Positions 7,043 to 15,862 of a stretch of 55,966 nucleotides of DNA are shown here, piece after piece. This stretch comes from JAQBGV01 sp032128395 (GTDB taxonomy: Bacteria; Planctomycetota; UBA8108; UBA1146), in NCBI GenBank assembly GCA_032128395.1, contig JAQBGV010000113.1, positions 1-55,966 of the forward strand. Direction: 5' to 3'. Below the pieces are notes generated by a model. That model did no database searches. It saw nothing but the letters and a program-made list of their open reading frames with translations, and was not told where the DNA came from. Every line of letters begins with the position of its first letter. Position 1 is the first letter of the stretch. The translations under genes and the position numbers were made by a program.

Positions 7043-9148
7043 ATGGCCAGGAATCTCGCGACCACCCTCGTTGTCTGGGTCGTTGCTCTCGTCCTCTGCG
7101 ATGCGTCCGACGCCCAGCGGGGTCCCGGAGCACCAGCACAGAACACTCCGGGAGTCGTCAGCCGCGTCGAGTGGAGCGAGGACGGGAAGCTCGTCTCCTA
7201 CACCACGGAAGGGGAGCGCTATCGGTTCGATTTGGTGACGCGGGATCGGGAACGACTCGGACCCGACGAGGCCCCACCAGCCGAGCAGCGCGGCCGGCGT
7301 TTCCGCGGGGGAGGCGGCAACTCGGTCCTCGGCACGAACGTCGGTCAACCGACGCGCGGTCGGCAGTACACTCAGGTCGATTCGCCGAACGGGCGGTGGG
7401 AGGCGCACTACCGCAATTCCAACGTCGTCCTCGTCGAGAAGGATACGGGCGATGAGATCGCGGTGACCATCGGCGGGAACGAGAAGATCCACTACGGGAC
7501 TGCGAGTTGGGTCTACGGCGAGGAACTCGGTCAGAGCGAGGCGATGTGGTGGACTCCCGATTCGCAGAAGCTGCTCTTCTATCGTTTCGACGACAGCGGG
7601 GTCGATCCGTTCCACCTGGTGACCGGCTGGTCGAAGATCAACACCGAGAAGTATCCGGAGTACTACCCGAAGGCGGGCGCCAAGAATCCGGCCGCCGAGC
7701 TGTTGATCTACGACCTCGCGACCCAAGAGGTTCAGAAGGTCCAGGCGGGGGGGGGATCCGAGGAATACATCTACGCCGTCCGCTGTTCTCCGGATGGCGG
7801 GACGATCTTGGTAAACTGGACCGATCGCCTGCAACAGAAACTCAAGGTCCTCGCCATCGATACCGAGAGCGGTGCTTGTCGTGTCGTCGTCGAAGAGCAC
7901 CAGGACACGTGGCAGTCGAACAGCCCCGAGATGCGCTTCCTGAATGATGCCCAGAGCTTCATCTGGACGACCGACAAGAGCGGTTACACCCACTACGAAC
8001 TCCGAGACCTCGGAGGGAACCTCCGGAATTCGATCACCAGTGGTGATTTCCAGTGCTCGGGCATTCAGTTCGTCGATGAGGATCGCGGGTTGGTCGGGTT
8101 CACCGGCTACAGCTCGCCGAAGAACCCCTACTACCAGCAGTACCACATGGTCGGCCTCGAGGGCCGAAGTCAGCGTCGGGTCACGACGATCGACGCCCAC
8201 CACTCGAGCTACCACCTGTCCCCCGACCGGAAGTGGCTGGTGGCGCAGTACGAGGAGGTGAACACCCCCCCCTGCACGGCGCTCTACTCGACCGACGGCG
8301 AGTTCATGGCGAACCTCGCGGAGAGCGATGGCTCGACCGCGGCCGACCTGGCGGAGATGTTCCGTTTCCGCTCGGACGACGACCGCTTCGACATCTACGG
8401 CGTCCTGTACAAGCCTGAGAACTTCGATCCCCGGAAGAAGTACCCGATCATCAACGCACTGTACGGGGGTCCGGGCTCGAACGAGTTCTCCGCGGGGTAC
8501 GTCTCCTCTCCCCGCCCCGAGAACGAGCGCGGATACCTGGTCGTCAAGGTGAACAACCGCGGTACCGGCAATCGCGGCAAGGCCTTCCTCGGCGCGGCGT
8601 ATCTGCGGTTGGGAGACATCGATATTCAGGACCACGCCGATGCGATTCGACTGCTGCGGAAGCGACCGTACGTCGACGGCTCGAGGGTCGGAATCGTCGG
8701 TGCGTCGTACGGCGGTTACATGTCGGCGATGGGGATCCTCAAGCATCCCGACGTCTACACCGCCGCCGTCGATCGTTCCGGTCCCACCGATTGGCGCAAC
8801 TACGACACGATCTACACCGAGCGCTACATGAGTACGCCGCAGCTCAACGAGGATGGGTACAACGTCGGCCGCGCGATGAACGCGAGCTACATCGAAGCGT
8901 TCCAGGACTCTGGCGGCAAGTTGCTGATCATGCACGGGATGGTCGACGACAACGTCCACCCGACCAATGCGTTCCAGTTGATCGATGCGCTCGACGAGGC
9001 GGGAGCGAGCTACGAGAGCCGCTTCTTCCCGAACAACGGGCACGGTCTCGGCCGGGGGTCGAGTCAGACGCAGTGGGAGTTCTTCGACCGGGTGCTGAAG
9101 CCGAGCCTCACTCCGGAGCACATTCAACCCGAAGTCTGGCAGCTCTGA
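7043..9148 (+). CDS. Secreted S9B (dipeptidyl-peptidase IV-like) serine peptidase
   Basis: The 701-residue protein starts at ATG 7043 behind GGAGGTGA and has a signal peptide (MARNLATTLVVWVVALVLC..., cut near DAQ). An N-terminal beta-propeller is followed by an alpha/beta-hydrolase domain. The catalytic triad is visible: Ser555 in GASYGG, Asp635 in MVDDNVH and His667 in NNGHG. The 'WVYGEELGQSEAMWW' segment corresponds to the double-Glu motif by which DPP-IV holds the substrate amino terminus, so dipeptide release after Pro or Ala is the likely reaction in the periplasm or outside the cell. Upstream in-frame ATGs exist but would place the minisatellite and the BatA tail in the coding frame. 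It converges with the EgtB/SenA-like gene, whose stop is 10 bp away. Confidence 0.93.
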   Translation: MARNLATTLVVWVVALVLCDASDAQRGPGAPAQNTPGVVSRVEWSEDGKLVSYTTEGERYRFDLVTRDRERLGPDEAPPAEQRGRRFRGGGGNSVLGTNVGQPTRGRQYTQVDSPNGRWEAHYRNSNVVLVEKDTGDEIAVTIGGNEKIHYGTASWVYGEELGQSEAMWWTPDSQKLLFYRFDDSGVDPFHLVTGWSKINTEKYPEYYPKAGAKNPAAELLIYDLATQEVQKVQAGGGSEEYIYAVRCSPDGGTILVNWTDRLQQKLKVLAIDTESGACRVVVEEHQDTWQSNSPEMRFLNDAQSFIWTTDKSGYTHYELRDLGGNLRNSITSGDFQCSGIQFVDEDRGLVGFTGYSSPKNPYYQQYHMVGLEGRSQRRVTTIDAHHSSYHLSPDRKWLVAQYEEVNTPPCTALYSTDGEFMANLAESDGSTAADLAEMFRFRSDDDRFDIYGVLYKPENFDPRKKYPIINALYGGPGSNEFSAGYVSSPRPENERGYLVVKVNNRGTGNRGKAFLGAAYLRLGDIDIQDHADAIRLLRKRPYVDGSRVGIVGASYGGYMSAMGILKHPDVYTAAVDRSGPTDWRNYDTIYTERYMSTPQLNEDGYNVGRAMNASYIEAFQDSGGKLLIMHGMVDDNVHPTNAFQLIDALDEAGASYESRFFPNNGHGLGRGSSQTQWEFFDRVLKPSLTPEHIQPEVWQL

Positions 9149-9164
9149 CTCGACGGGTCAGAGC
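9142..9164. terminator. Symmetrical hairpin across the S9 / EgtB-like convergent stops
   Basis: GCTCTGAC (9142-9149) pairs perfectly with GTCAGAGC (9157-9164) around a 7-base loop. The stem contains the stop codon of the + strand peptidase (9146-9148) and that of the - strand EgtB-like gene (9158-9160). There is no T tract on either side, so it may be a bidirectional 3'-end structure rather than a classic intrinsic terminator. Confidence 0.4.
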
Positions 9165-10441
9165 GCGCAGGTCCGGAAGCCGGCGAAAACGTCCCGGCGC
9201 GCGGGCTGGTAGAAGTCTCGCCAAGTGTTCCGCAGCATCCGCGATCGACTCGCCCAGGCGCCGCCGCGGAGGACCTTGCGGGTTTCGAACGAGGTCGAGG
9301 AGTAATCGACGTACATGTCCGCCTCGAACCCGGGATAGGGGCGGAAGGTGGTCGAAGTCCACTCCCAGACGTTGCCGAGCATCTGGCGGCAACCCGCGGG
9401 GCTGTCTCCGACCGGGTGGGCATCGACGGATGCCGGCCCGTGGCCAGCCCAGTCCATGTTGCACACCCCTGGCGCCGGGGCGTCTTCTCCCCATGGAAAG
9501 GTCCGCTTCGTTCCGGTCGAAGGATCGTACGCCGCCGCCATCTCCCACTCTGCCTCGGTCGGGAGCCGTCTTCCCGCAAAGCGGCACCACGCATCGGCCT
9601 CGTACCAACTGAGGTGGCACGCGGCGGTGCGAGATTCGATCGGAATCCACCGGTCGAAATGGCGCCGCTCGATGTTTCCACCCTCCCGGCGCCAGAAGAG
9701 CGGCATTTCTGCCTGTACCGCTTGGCGCCAACCCCATCCCTCCGCGCTCCAGAGTTCGGGTCTCGAGTAGCCGCCCGCGAGCAGGAACTCCGCGATCTCT
9801 CCCTCGGTGACGGCGCTGCGCGCGATGGAAAAGGGTGCCACGGAGATCGTGTGGGCCCACTTCTCGTTGTCGAAACAGAAGGAAGTGTTCGGCGCTGCGC
9901 CGAGTTCGAAGGAACCTCCCGGCAGCGAGACGTCTCCCCGCACTTCGGAGATCTCTCTCGACGGCGCGGTCGGCGGGTGGAGAGCCGGCGCAGGATAGCC
10001 GAGGGTCTGCCGGAGGTAGGTGAGGGCCTCGGTGTGCATGTCCTCGTGGAAGATCGAGTAGACGATGCGGTACCGCAGGAGCTCATCGAGCCCATCGTCG
10101 ATCAGCGCGAGCACCCGATCGCGGACACTCCTGACGTATGCGAACGACTCTCCGCGATCCGGGACCGGAAGCCGCCAGCGGGCCTCGTGGGCGATCGTGA
10201 TCGAGTCGAAGAGCGTGTCGACATCGTCGCGGGCGGGAGGCTGCCCCGCGCCCCGGCGCAGCACCCAGTACTCCTGGAAATACGCCAGATGACAGAGCTC
10301 CCAGAGGATCGGGTTGATCGTCGGGAGGAGGGGGACACGGAGTTGCTCCTCGGAGAGATCCGAGACGAGCTCGACCGATCGCGCGCGGGCTTCGGTCACC
10401 CACTCCCGCAGGAGTGCGTCGGGGTACTGGTCGCGGAGCAT
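9158..10441 (-). CDS. EgtB/SenA-type non-haem iron enzyme (sulfoxide or selenoneine synthase)
   Basis: The 427-residue protein has a DinB-like helical domain followed by a formylglycine-generating-enzyme-like domain, the architecture of EgtB and its homologue SenA. The iron ligands are in place: His51 in 'LCHLAYFQE' and His132/His136 in FHEDMH. The C-terminal domain shows FDNEKW, 'RLPTEAEWE', 'GNVWEWTST' and 'KVLRGGAWASR'. EgtB joins hercynine to a thiol and oxygen in ergothioneine synthesis; SenA joins hercynine to a selenosugar in selenoneine synthesis. The 'PYPGF...YSSTSFETRKVLRGG...FAGFRTCAL' end reminds me of SenA-type proteins, but I cannot prove this. No EgtD, SenB or SenC is in the window. 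The gene is not obviously in an operon. Confidence 0.82.
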   Translation of the reverse strand: MLRDQYPDALLREWVTEARARSVELVSDLSEEQLRVPLLPTINPILWELCHLAYFQEYWVLRRGAGQPPARDDVDTLFDSITIAHEARWRLPVPDRGESFAYVRSVRDRVLALIDDGLDELLRYRIVYSIFHEDMHTEALTYLRQTLGYPAPALHPPTAPSREISEVRGDVSLPGGSFELGAAPNTSFCFDNEKWAHTISVAPFSIARSAVTEGEIAEFLLAGGYSRPELWSAEGWGWRQAVQAEMPLFWRREGGNIERRHFDRWIPIESRTAACHLSWYEADAWCRFAGRRLPTEAEWEMAAAYDPSTGTKRTFPWGEDAPAPGVCNMDWAGHGPASVDAHPVGDSPAGCRQMLGNVWEWTSTTFRPYPGFEADMYVDYSSTSFETRKVLRGGAWASRSRMLRNTWRDFYQPARRDVFAGFRTCAL

Positions 10442-10472
10442 GCCGGATGATAGGACCCCGCCCGGTCGACGG

Positions 10473-10511
10473 CTAGGAGGCTGTCGGAGAGCCTCGCTCG
10501 AGACGTCGTCG
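10473..10511. repeat. Half copy of the CTAGGAGGCTGTCGGA inverted-repeat element
   Basis: This stretch begins CTAGGAGGCTGTCGGA and continues ...CTCGAGACGTCGTCG. It matches the left half of the 84-bp element at 18039-18122 over about 38 positions with a few changes. The right inverted repeat is not found downstream before the 10546 gene end, so this copy looks truncated. It lies between the start of the EgtB/SenA-like gene and the 3' end of the OMP-like gene. Confidence 0.7.
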
Positions 10512-10545
10512 TGCGGGTCGCGGCGGCGGAACGAAGCGCTCGCCC

Positions 10546-11142
10546 TCAGAACTCGTACACCAGGGTGATCCCCGCGAGCCCGATCGCTCCCTCGCCGACA
10601 TCGTCCCCGTCTTCATCGATGTTGATCTCGGCTCCTACCCCGACCGTCAGGTCGAGGCGCAAGCGATCGGCGACGCGAAACCCGTAGCCCCCCTCTACCG
10701 TCGGCTGCAGGACGATGACGTCGGTCGAATCCTTCGCCGGGATGGCGGGCGGGTCGTCCTCCCAGTCGATGTCGAGGAACCACAGGTCGACGCGCCCCCC
10801 GAGGAGCCAACCGGTGTAATCGGGTCCGAAGTAGTGTCGATAGCCGACACCGCCGCCGGGTCCCCCTCCATCCTCGTTGTCGTGCTCGCCGAAATCCTGC
10901 CGATCGGTCGCGTCGTAGGCAAGGCGCGTGGTGAGCACGCCGCTCTCCGAGAGGGGGAACTGCGCGTGCACGCCGGGGATGATCCCCGCGGGGTACGCCT
11001 GTACTTCGGCCCCGACCGCCACTCTCCACGGTCGAGCTCCGGTCTCACCGTCCCCCGCGTCCGCGCGGATCGGCGTACCGGAGCAGGCGGAGATCAGAGC
11101 CACGCACGAACAGCAGCTCCAAATCAAGAATAGACGATTCAA
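10546..11142 (-). CDS. Outer-membrane beta-barrel-like lipoprotein
   Basis: The 198-residue protein has an N-terminal lipoprotein signal (hydrophobic stretch then ISAC, lipidated Cys near residue 20). The mature part is made of alternating amphipathic strands rich in Gly and aromatic residues ('GVGYRHYFGPDYTGWLLGGRVDLWF'-type segments) and ends LVYEF, the C-terminal aromatic residue favoured by BAM substrates. No named family recognised. The start lies 28 bp after the Tricorn stop on the same strand, so it could be the second gene of that transcript. A lipidated small barrel is unusual, so the Cys may instead lie in an ordinary signal peptide. Confidence 0.62.
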   Translation of the reverse strand: MNRLFLIWSCCSCVALISACSGTPIRADAGDGETGARPWRVAVGAEVQAYPAGIIPGVHAQFPLSESGVLTTRLAYDATDRQDFGEHDNEDGGGPGGGVGYRHYFGPDYTGWLLGGRVDLWFLDIDWEDDPPAIPAKDSTDVIVLQPTVEGGYGFRVADRLRLDLTVGVGAEINIDEDGDDVGEGAIGLAGITLVYEF

Positions 11143-11170
11143 GGTCCGCCGCCTTCCCCAGCGAGAGGTC

Positions 11171-14100
11171 CTACTGGTCCGCCTTTTGGATGCCCATGCC
11201 GCTGCGGTCGGGATAGCGCGGCTTCAGAGCGGGAACATAGGGGCTCTTATCGATCTCGCGGAGCATCTGCTGGACTGCGGCATCGAGCTGCGGATCGCCC
11301 CCTTCGACCATCTTCGAGGGGTCGTCGATCACCTCGAGGTCGGGCGCGACGCCGTACCCCTCGATCCCCCACGTCCCGTCCGTATCGTAGTAGCCGAAGG
11401 TCGGCACCCGCACACTCCCTCCGTCGATCAGCGGCGGGTTGCCGGAGAGCCCGACCAACCCACCCCAGGTGCGCATGCCGATCAACATGCCGAGCCCGGC
11501 TTTCCGGAAATACGCGGGGAACGCGTCGCCCCCCGAGCCCGCGGCGCCGTTGATCAGCATGCACTTCGGACCCCGATGTGCATCGGGGGGCCACGTCCAG
11601 TCGATCGAGTGCGGACGCGCCCAGTAGTTGGTGATCGGGCGGTTGAGCATCTCGATGAACCGGGTCGGGATCTGGCCGCCGCCGTTCCAGCGCTCATCGA
11701 TGATGAGCGCGGCCTTGCCGAGTTGCCCCGAGTACTGGCGCACGAGGTCGTTCTGACCATTCACGCCGGTGTTGGGCACATAGATGTAACCCACCCTGCC
11801 CCCGGTGCGGTCCGACACGTACTTGCGGTTCTTCTCGATCCACGCCCGATAGCGCAGATTCGACTCGCTCCCGAGCGCTTTCACGATCACCTCGCGAGCG
11901 TCCTCGTCGATCGATGGCTTCGCGCTGACGGTGAGGGTGGTCACCTGTCCCGCGAGCCCCTGGAACGCCGCCCACGGATCGCGATCGGTAGGAAGGGGGA
12001 TGCCGTTGACCGCGAGGAGGTAGTCTCCCGCAGAGACCTCGACCCCGGGCTGGCTCAAGGGTCCGCGCGCGTCGAGATCCCACGGCCCGCCCTCGTAGAT
12101 CACTGCGATCCGGTAGGCTCCGTTCTCGAGCGAGTAGTCCGCGCCGAGGAGGCCGACCGACAGATTCGGCTCGTCGTCATCCACGTCCCCCCCCGAGTAG
12201 TACGCGTGCCCGACGTTGAGCTCCGAGATCATCTCGCCGATGACGAACGACACATCCCGCCGTGTCGCACAGTCGTCGATCATCGCCGCGTGGTAGTCGT
12301 AGACCGCGTCCCAGTCGACGCCGTGCATGTCCGGGTCGTAGAAGTAGTCGCGCATCAGCCGCCAGGAATCGCGCAGGAGCTGCGCCCACTCCGCGCGTGG
12401 CTCGACAGTCGTGAGCATGCCCTGCGTCACGACCGACTTGCCGCTCGCCCCGGCTGCGGCGTTCTGGATCGAAGCCGTCGAGCCCTGCACGGTGAGGATC
12501 TTCTTGCCGTCGGCGGAGATCGCGAATCCGCGGGCCCCCGAGGCGACCTTCTTCTCCTCCTGCTTCTCGTCCTCGAGATCGAAGAGGTGGATCGCCGCGC
12601 TGCCATCCGATCCCTGCATGGGGAGCCGCGCGTAGATCAGCTGGTTCTTGTCGTTCACCGCGAGGGCGCCGAAGCTCCCGCGCGGTACCGGCAGCAGGAG
12701 CGCGCGGCGCTCGAATCCCTCGAATTCGATTTCGACCTTCTCGCGGGCCTTGCCGCCACCCTTGCCCTCGTGCTCACCATCGCCGGGCTTGCGAGCCGCG
12801 GTGCGCTCCGCGGAGAACTCCACCGTGATCCCCGCAGTCTCGTTGGTGCCGGTCCCCGTCATCGAGAGTCCGGACACCCTCGCCCGGATCGACCAAGTCA
12901 TCCCCTCATCGTCCGAGAGGGACGCGCTCAGTTCACCGGAGTCCCGGTCGTAGGTGCCCGAGTCGATGCTCGCGGATCCGGTCGGCAGCGTGAACGTGCC
13001 GGAGACCGATCCGTCGGCCGCGATGAGCAACTCGAGCGTGAACGGAATCCCACCGGGTGGGAATTCTGGGCCACCGGTCGCCTTCCCCTCCCAGGTGCCG
13101 GAGACGCCGTCGTCCTCGGGTACGTCGACGTCACCCTCGCTCTCGCCGTCGTCCTCCTCCGAATCCTCGCTCTCGCCGTCGTCCTCCTCCGAATCCTCGC
13201 GTTCATCCGAATTGTCTTTCGCATCGCCGTCGGGTTTCTCCTCCTTGTCATCCCCCCAGGTCTCCTCGTCGCTCTCCGGAGCCCACGGGGATTTCTGGTC
13301 GGCACGAAGCGGCACTGCGACGAGCACCTCGGTGTCGGCGTAGATGAAGGTCGTGTCGATGTCGGAGTAGTAAGGCTCGAAGGAGCGGTTGCTCGAGAAG
13401 AAGAGGTAGTCCCCCTTGCGGTCGAAGACCGGGGAGTGATCGGCGAAGAGATCGCTGGTGACCTGCTGGGTCGTCCCCTCCTCGACCGAGTAGATCCACA
13501 CCGACGCCGAGAATCCATCATCCGAGGTCTTCGAGTAGGTCAGGAACCGGCTGTCGTGCGACCAGCTGACCTCGGGACCGTTCGCGACCGGATCCTTGTC
13601 GTACTCCTTCGTTTCGCCGCTCTCGATGGTGTGCAGGTACATCACTCCACGCTGGTCGTGGTATGTGATCATCTTCGAGTCGGGAGACCACTCGATGCCC
13701 AGCAGGTGGTGTCGATCTTGGTCCGTGAGTCGCTTCGTCTCCCCCTTGCCGTCCGATGGGGTGATGTACAGGTCGTACTCTCCCTCTCTGTCGCCGAAGT
13801 ACGCGATATGGCGACCGTCGGGGCTCCAGGCTGGGTAGCGTTCAGCGGTGCCGCTCGAACGCGTCAAGTTGCGCGGTGTGCCGTTCTCCGCGGGCAGCGT
13901 CCAGACATCGCCGCGCGCGCTCGCGACCGCGCGCTTGCCGGTGGGGGAGATCGACCAACTCTGGATGAAGTCATTCGCGTTTTCGGTCTTCGGCCGGATC
14001 GTCGGGCGCGCACCGGGAATGGTGACCTCGATCTTGCGCGATTCCCGTGAACGGAGGTCGAGGAGGTAGAGGTCGCTCCCGCACTGGAAGACGATTTCTC

Positions 14101-14923
14101 CCGCTCCGTCGGTGCCGGGACCGACCGCTGGCCACTTCACGTCGTACCGACGAAAGCTCGTGATCTGTTCATGCTTCTCGGTCCGGGGATCGTAGGACCA
14201 GATATTGAGCCGGTGGTTCGGACCACCATCGCTCAAGTAGTAGAGCATCGCCCCGTGCCACATCGGTTGAGTGTCGGTGCCACCCCAGTCGGTGATTTTC
14301 CGAGCTTCGTGGCGCGTGAGATGGAAGAGCCAGATGTCGGAGGCCAGCCCGCCCATGTAGCGCTTCCAGGTGCGGTGGTCGCGCGTGCTCGGGGTATAGG
14401 CGAGCCACTCTCCGTCGGGGCTGATCCCCGCCCAGGTCCCGTACGGCACGGGTAGCGCCTCGGGGAGGCCTCCCTCGGGCGAGACCCGGAAGAGTTGGGT
14501 CAGACGGCCGATGCCGGCGAGGGCGTTCGAGAAGAACAACAACTCCCCGTCCGGAGTCCAGTCGGCGAGTACCTCGCTCGCCGGATGGTGGGTCACCCGC
14601 ACGGGGATCCCGCCGGTCGCGGAAATCACGTAGATGTCTCGGTTGCCGTCGTAGTTGCCGACGAAACCGATCGTCGCGCCGTCGGGGCTGAATCGCGGCA
14701 TCGACTCCATCCCCGGCGGGCTCGCGAGCGGCATCGCGACGCCACCCTCCTTCGGTGCCACCCAGAGATCGTCCGCGTAGACGAAGACGATCTGGGTACG
14801 GCTGACGTCCGGAGTGCGCATCATCCGCGGGTCCGGAGTGACATCGGCGGCGATGACCGCCGAGGAGGAGAGGAGGAGGAGGCAGAGAATTCCCCCGACG
14901 ATGAACGCGGCGGCTCGTGACAT
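11171..14923 (-). CDS. Secreted Tricorn-type S41 peptidase with an inserted beta-domain
   Basis: The 1250-residue protein starts at 14923 with a signal peptide (MSRAAAF..., cleavage near VIAAD). Residues 40-545 form TolB/WD-like propeller blades (repeated 'FSPDGATIGFVG', 'WSPDGRHIAYFG' motifs). A Glu/Asp-rich linker (about 552-605) and a compact beta-rich domain (about 607-706, 'GTWEGKATGG...' to 'VEFSAERT') interrupt the second propeller region, which resumes near 730. Then come the Tricorn helical C1 domain, a PDZ-like domain (about 925-1005) and the S41 core, with His906 (GHAYY), nucleophile Ser1130 in GSGGD and Glu1188 in 'GIEGYGVAPD'. Tricorn degrades oligopeptides of 6-12 residues; here the signal peptide implies periplasmic work. 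Usual length is about 1050-1100 residues, so the insert explains the excess. Confidence 0.93.
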   Translation of the reverse strand: MSRAAAFIVGGILCLLLLSSSAVIAADVTPDPRMMRTPDVSRTQIVFVYADDLWVAPKEGGVAMPLASPPGMESMPRFSPDGATIGFVGNYDGNRDIYVISATGGIPVRVTHHPASEVLADWTPDGELLFFSNALAGIGRLTQLFRVSPEGGLPEALPVPYGTWAGISPDGEWLAYTPSTRDHRTWKRYMGGLASDIWLFHLTRHEARKITDWGGTDTQPMWHGAMLYYLSDGGPNHRLNIWSYDPRTEKHEQITSFRRYDVKWPAVGPGTDGAGEIVFQCGSDLYLLDLRSRESRKIEVTIPGARPTIRPKTENANDFIQSWSISPTGKRAVASARGDVWTLPAENGTPRNLTRSSGTAERYPAWSPDGRHIAYFGDREGEYDLYITPSDGKGETKRLTDQDRHHLLGIEWSPDSKMITYHDQRGVMYLHTIESGETKEYDKDPVANGPEVSWSHDSRFLTYSKTSDDGFSASVWIYSVEEGTTQQVTSDLFADHSPVFDRKGDYLFFSSNRSFEPYYSDIDTTFIYADTEVLVAVPLRADQKSPWAPESDEETWGDDKEEKPDGDAKDNSDEREDSEEDDGESEDSEEDDGESEGDVDVPEDDGVSGTWEGKATGGPEFPPGGIPFTLELLIAADGSVSGTFTLPTGSASIDSGTYDRDSGELSASLSDDEGMTWSIRARVSGLSMTGTGTNETAGITVEFSAERTAARKPGDGEHEGKGGGKAREKVEIEFEGFERRALLLPVPRGSFGALAVNDKNQLIYARLPMQGSDGSAAIHLFDLEDEKQEEKKVASGARGFAISADGKKILTVQGSTASIQNAAAGASGKSVVTQGMLTTVEPRAEWAQLLRDSWRLMRDYFYDPDMHGVDWDAVYDYHAAMIDDCATRRDVSFVIGEMISELNVGHAYYSGGDVDDDEPNLSVGLLGADYSLENGAYRIAVIYEGGPWDLDARGPLSQPGVEVSAGDYLLAVNGIPLPTDRDPWAAFQGLAGQVTTLTVSAKPSIDEDAREVIVKALGSESNLRYRAWIEKNRKYVSDRTGGRVGYIYVPNTGVNGQNDLVRQYSGQLGKAALIIDERWNGGGQIPTRFIEMLNRPITNYWARPHSIDWTWPPDAHRGPKCMLINGAAGSGGDAFPAYFRKAGLGMLIGMRTWGGLVGLSGNPPLIDGGSVRVPTFGYYDTDGTWGIEGYGVAPDLEVIDDPSKMVEGGDPQLDAAVQQMLREIDKSPYVPALKPRYPDRSGMGIQKADQ
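13141..13200. repeat. Perfect 30-bp tandem duplication inside the Tricorn gene
   Basis: Positions 13141-13170 and 13171-13200 are identical. In the coding (-) frame each unit gives the decapeptide EDSEEDDGES, forming the core of the acidic linker ahead of the inserted beta-domain. Identity at every base, including third positions, suggests a recent duplication by slippage and a linker whose length can vary. Confidence 0.9.
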
Positions 14924-15188
14924 AGGACGCCCTTCGGGACTCTGGGCCGGTACCGGCCTCGGCAGCGGAGGACTCGGGTCGCGTGCTCCGCCTAGGTTGG
15001 ATCGGAGCATTCTAGCCGGATGCCGCCGCCTGAGTAGTGATCGATGGACCGAAGTTCGATCGCGATCTCGTGTCGCCCCTTCCCGGTGTCCGCCTGCGCC
15101 CGGGAAAATTGGGGCGAGCTGTCGATCGATGTCTACTCGGGAACCTCCGAGGAACCGACGCGGTCTTCCCTCTCGAAAGGAGGCGCAC

Positions 15189-15761
15189 TTGCCTCGAGAA
15201 GACGCCATGTCGGAAGAGACTCCCTCCCCCGATCGACCCGTCGTCCGCTGGGATCAGATTCGGATCGCAAAGTCCTGCCCCGCCGACTGGGGCGCGATGA
15301 CGGGGGACGATCGCCGCCGGTTCTGCGGCACTTGCAGCAAGAACGTGTTCCATCTGGCGGATCTGGCTCGGAAGGACGCAGAGCAGATCATCCTCTCGCA
15401 CGAGGGACGCCTCTGCGTCCGGCTCTATAAGCGACCGGACGGCACCCTCACCACGGGAGACTGTATTCGGGTCACCCTTCCCCGCCGTCGCCGCCGAGGG
15501 GCGATCGCCACCGTCGCCGCCGCCATCATCGGACTCAGCAGCGTGGCCATCGCCGGGAGCGTGGTTTCGAGCATCACCCCCGAGACCGAGCTCGCCGACC
15601 AGGGCACCTTCGCGCGGAGGATCCAGGACAAGATCCTCGACCTGCGGGTTTCTCTCGGAATCGACCCCGAACCGGTCCAGTTCGGGATGGGTGAAATCGA
15701 CGTCAACTGGCGAGGCTCGGGCGCCACCGGCACTGGCCCGGGGTGTGAGGAGCCGGAGTAG
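15189..15761 (+). CDS. Cys-cluster single-pass membrane protein of unknown function
   Basis: A near-ideal ribosome site AAAGGAGG (15176-15183) precedes a TTG at 15189 (190 residues); ATG 15207, 18 bases on, is the alternative (184 residues). The N-terminal part has the spacing C..W..M...(D/R)RRFC.TC...V..L, then ...LCVR and TGDC. I know this pattern from small putative metal-binding domains in Bacteroidetes, myxobacteria and planctomycetes, with at least five Cys. After an Arg-rich stretch (PRRRRRG) comes one membrane helix (GAIATVAAAIIGLSSVAIAG), and then about 60 periplasmic residues ending Gly/Glu-rich. It is divergent from the Tricorn gene, with about 265 bp between starts. Function unknown; Zn- or Fe-S-binding sensor at the membrane is a guess. 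Confidence 0.72.
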   Translation: MPREDAMSEETPSPDRPVVRWDQIRIAKSCPADWGAMTGDDRRRFCGTCSKNVFHLADLARKDAEQIILSHEGRLCVRLYKRPDGTLTTGDCIRVTLPRRRRRGAIATVAAAIIGLSSVAIAGSVVSSITPETELADQGTFARRIQDKILDLRVSLGIDPEPVQFGMGEIDVNWRGSGATGTGPGCEEPE

Positions 15762-15862
15762 CCTCTCCTTTCAATGCGAGAGTACCGATCGCTGGACCCG
15801 TGGCGCTGGAACCCGCACAATCCCCTCTCCAGTCCTCCGGACCCGGTGGAGAGAGATCCACA

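Noticed and set aside
6839..9127. Long - strand frame opposite the S9 peptidase
   Set aside because: The + strand frame has signal peptide, ribosome site and full catalytic triad; the antisense one has no recognisable motif.
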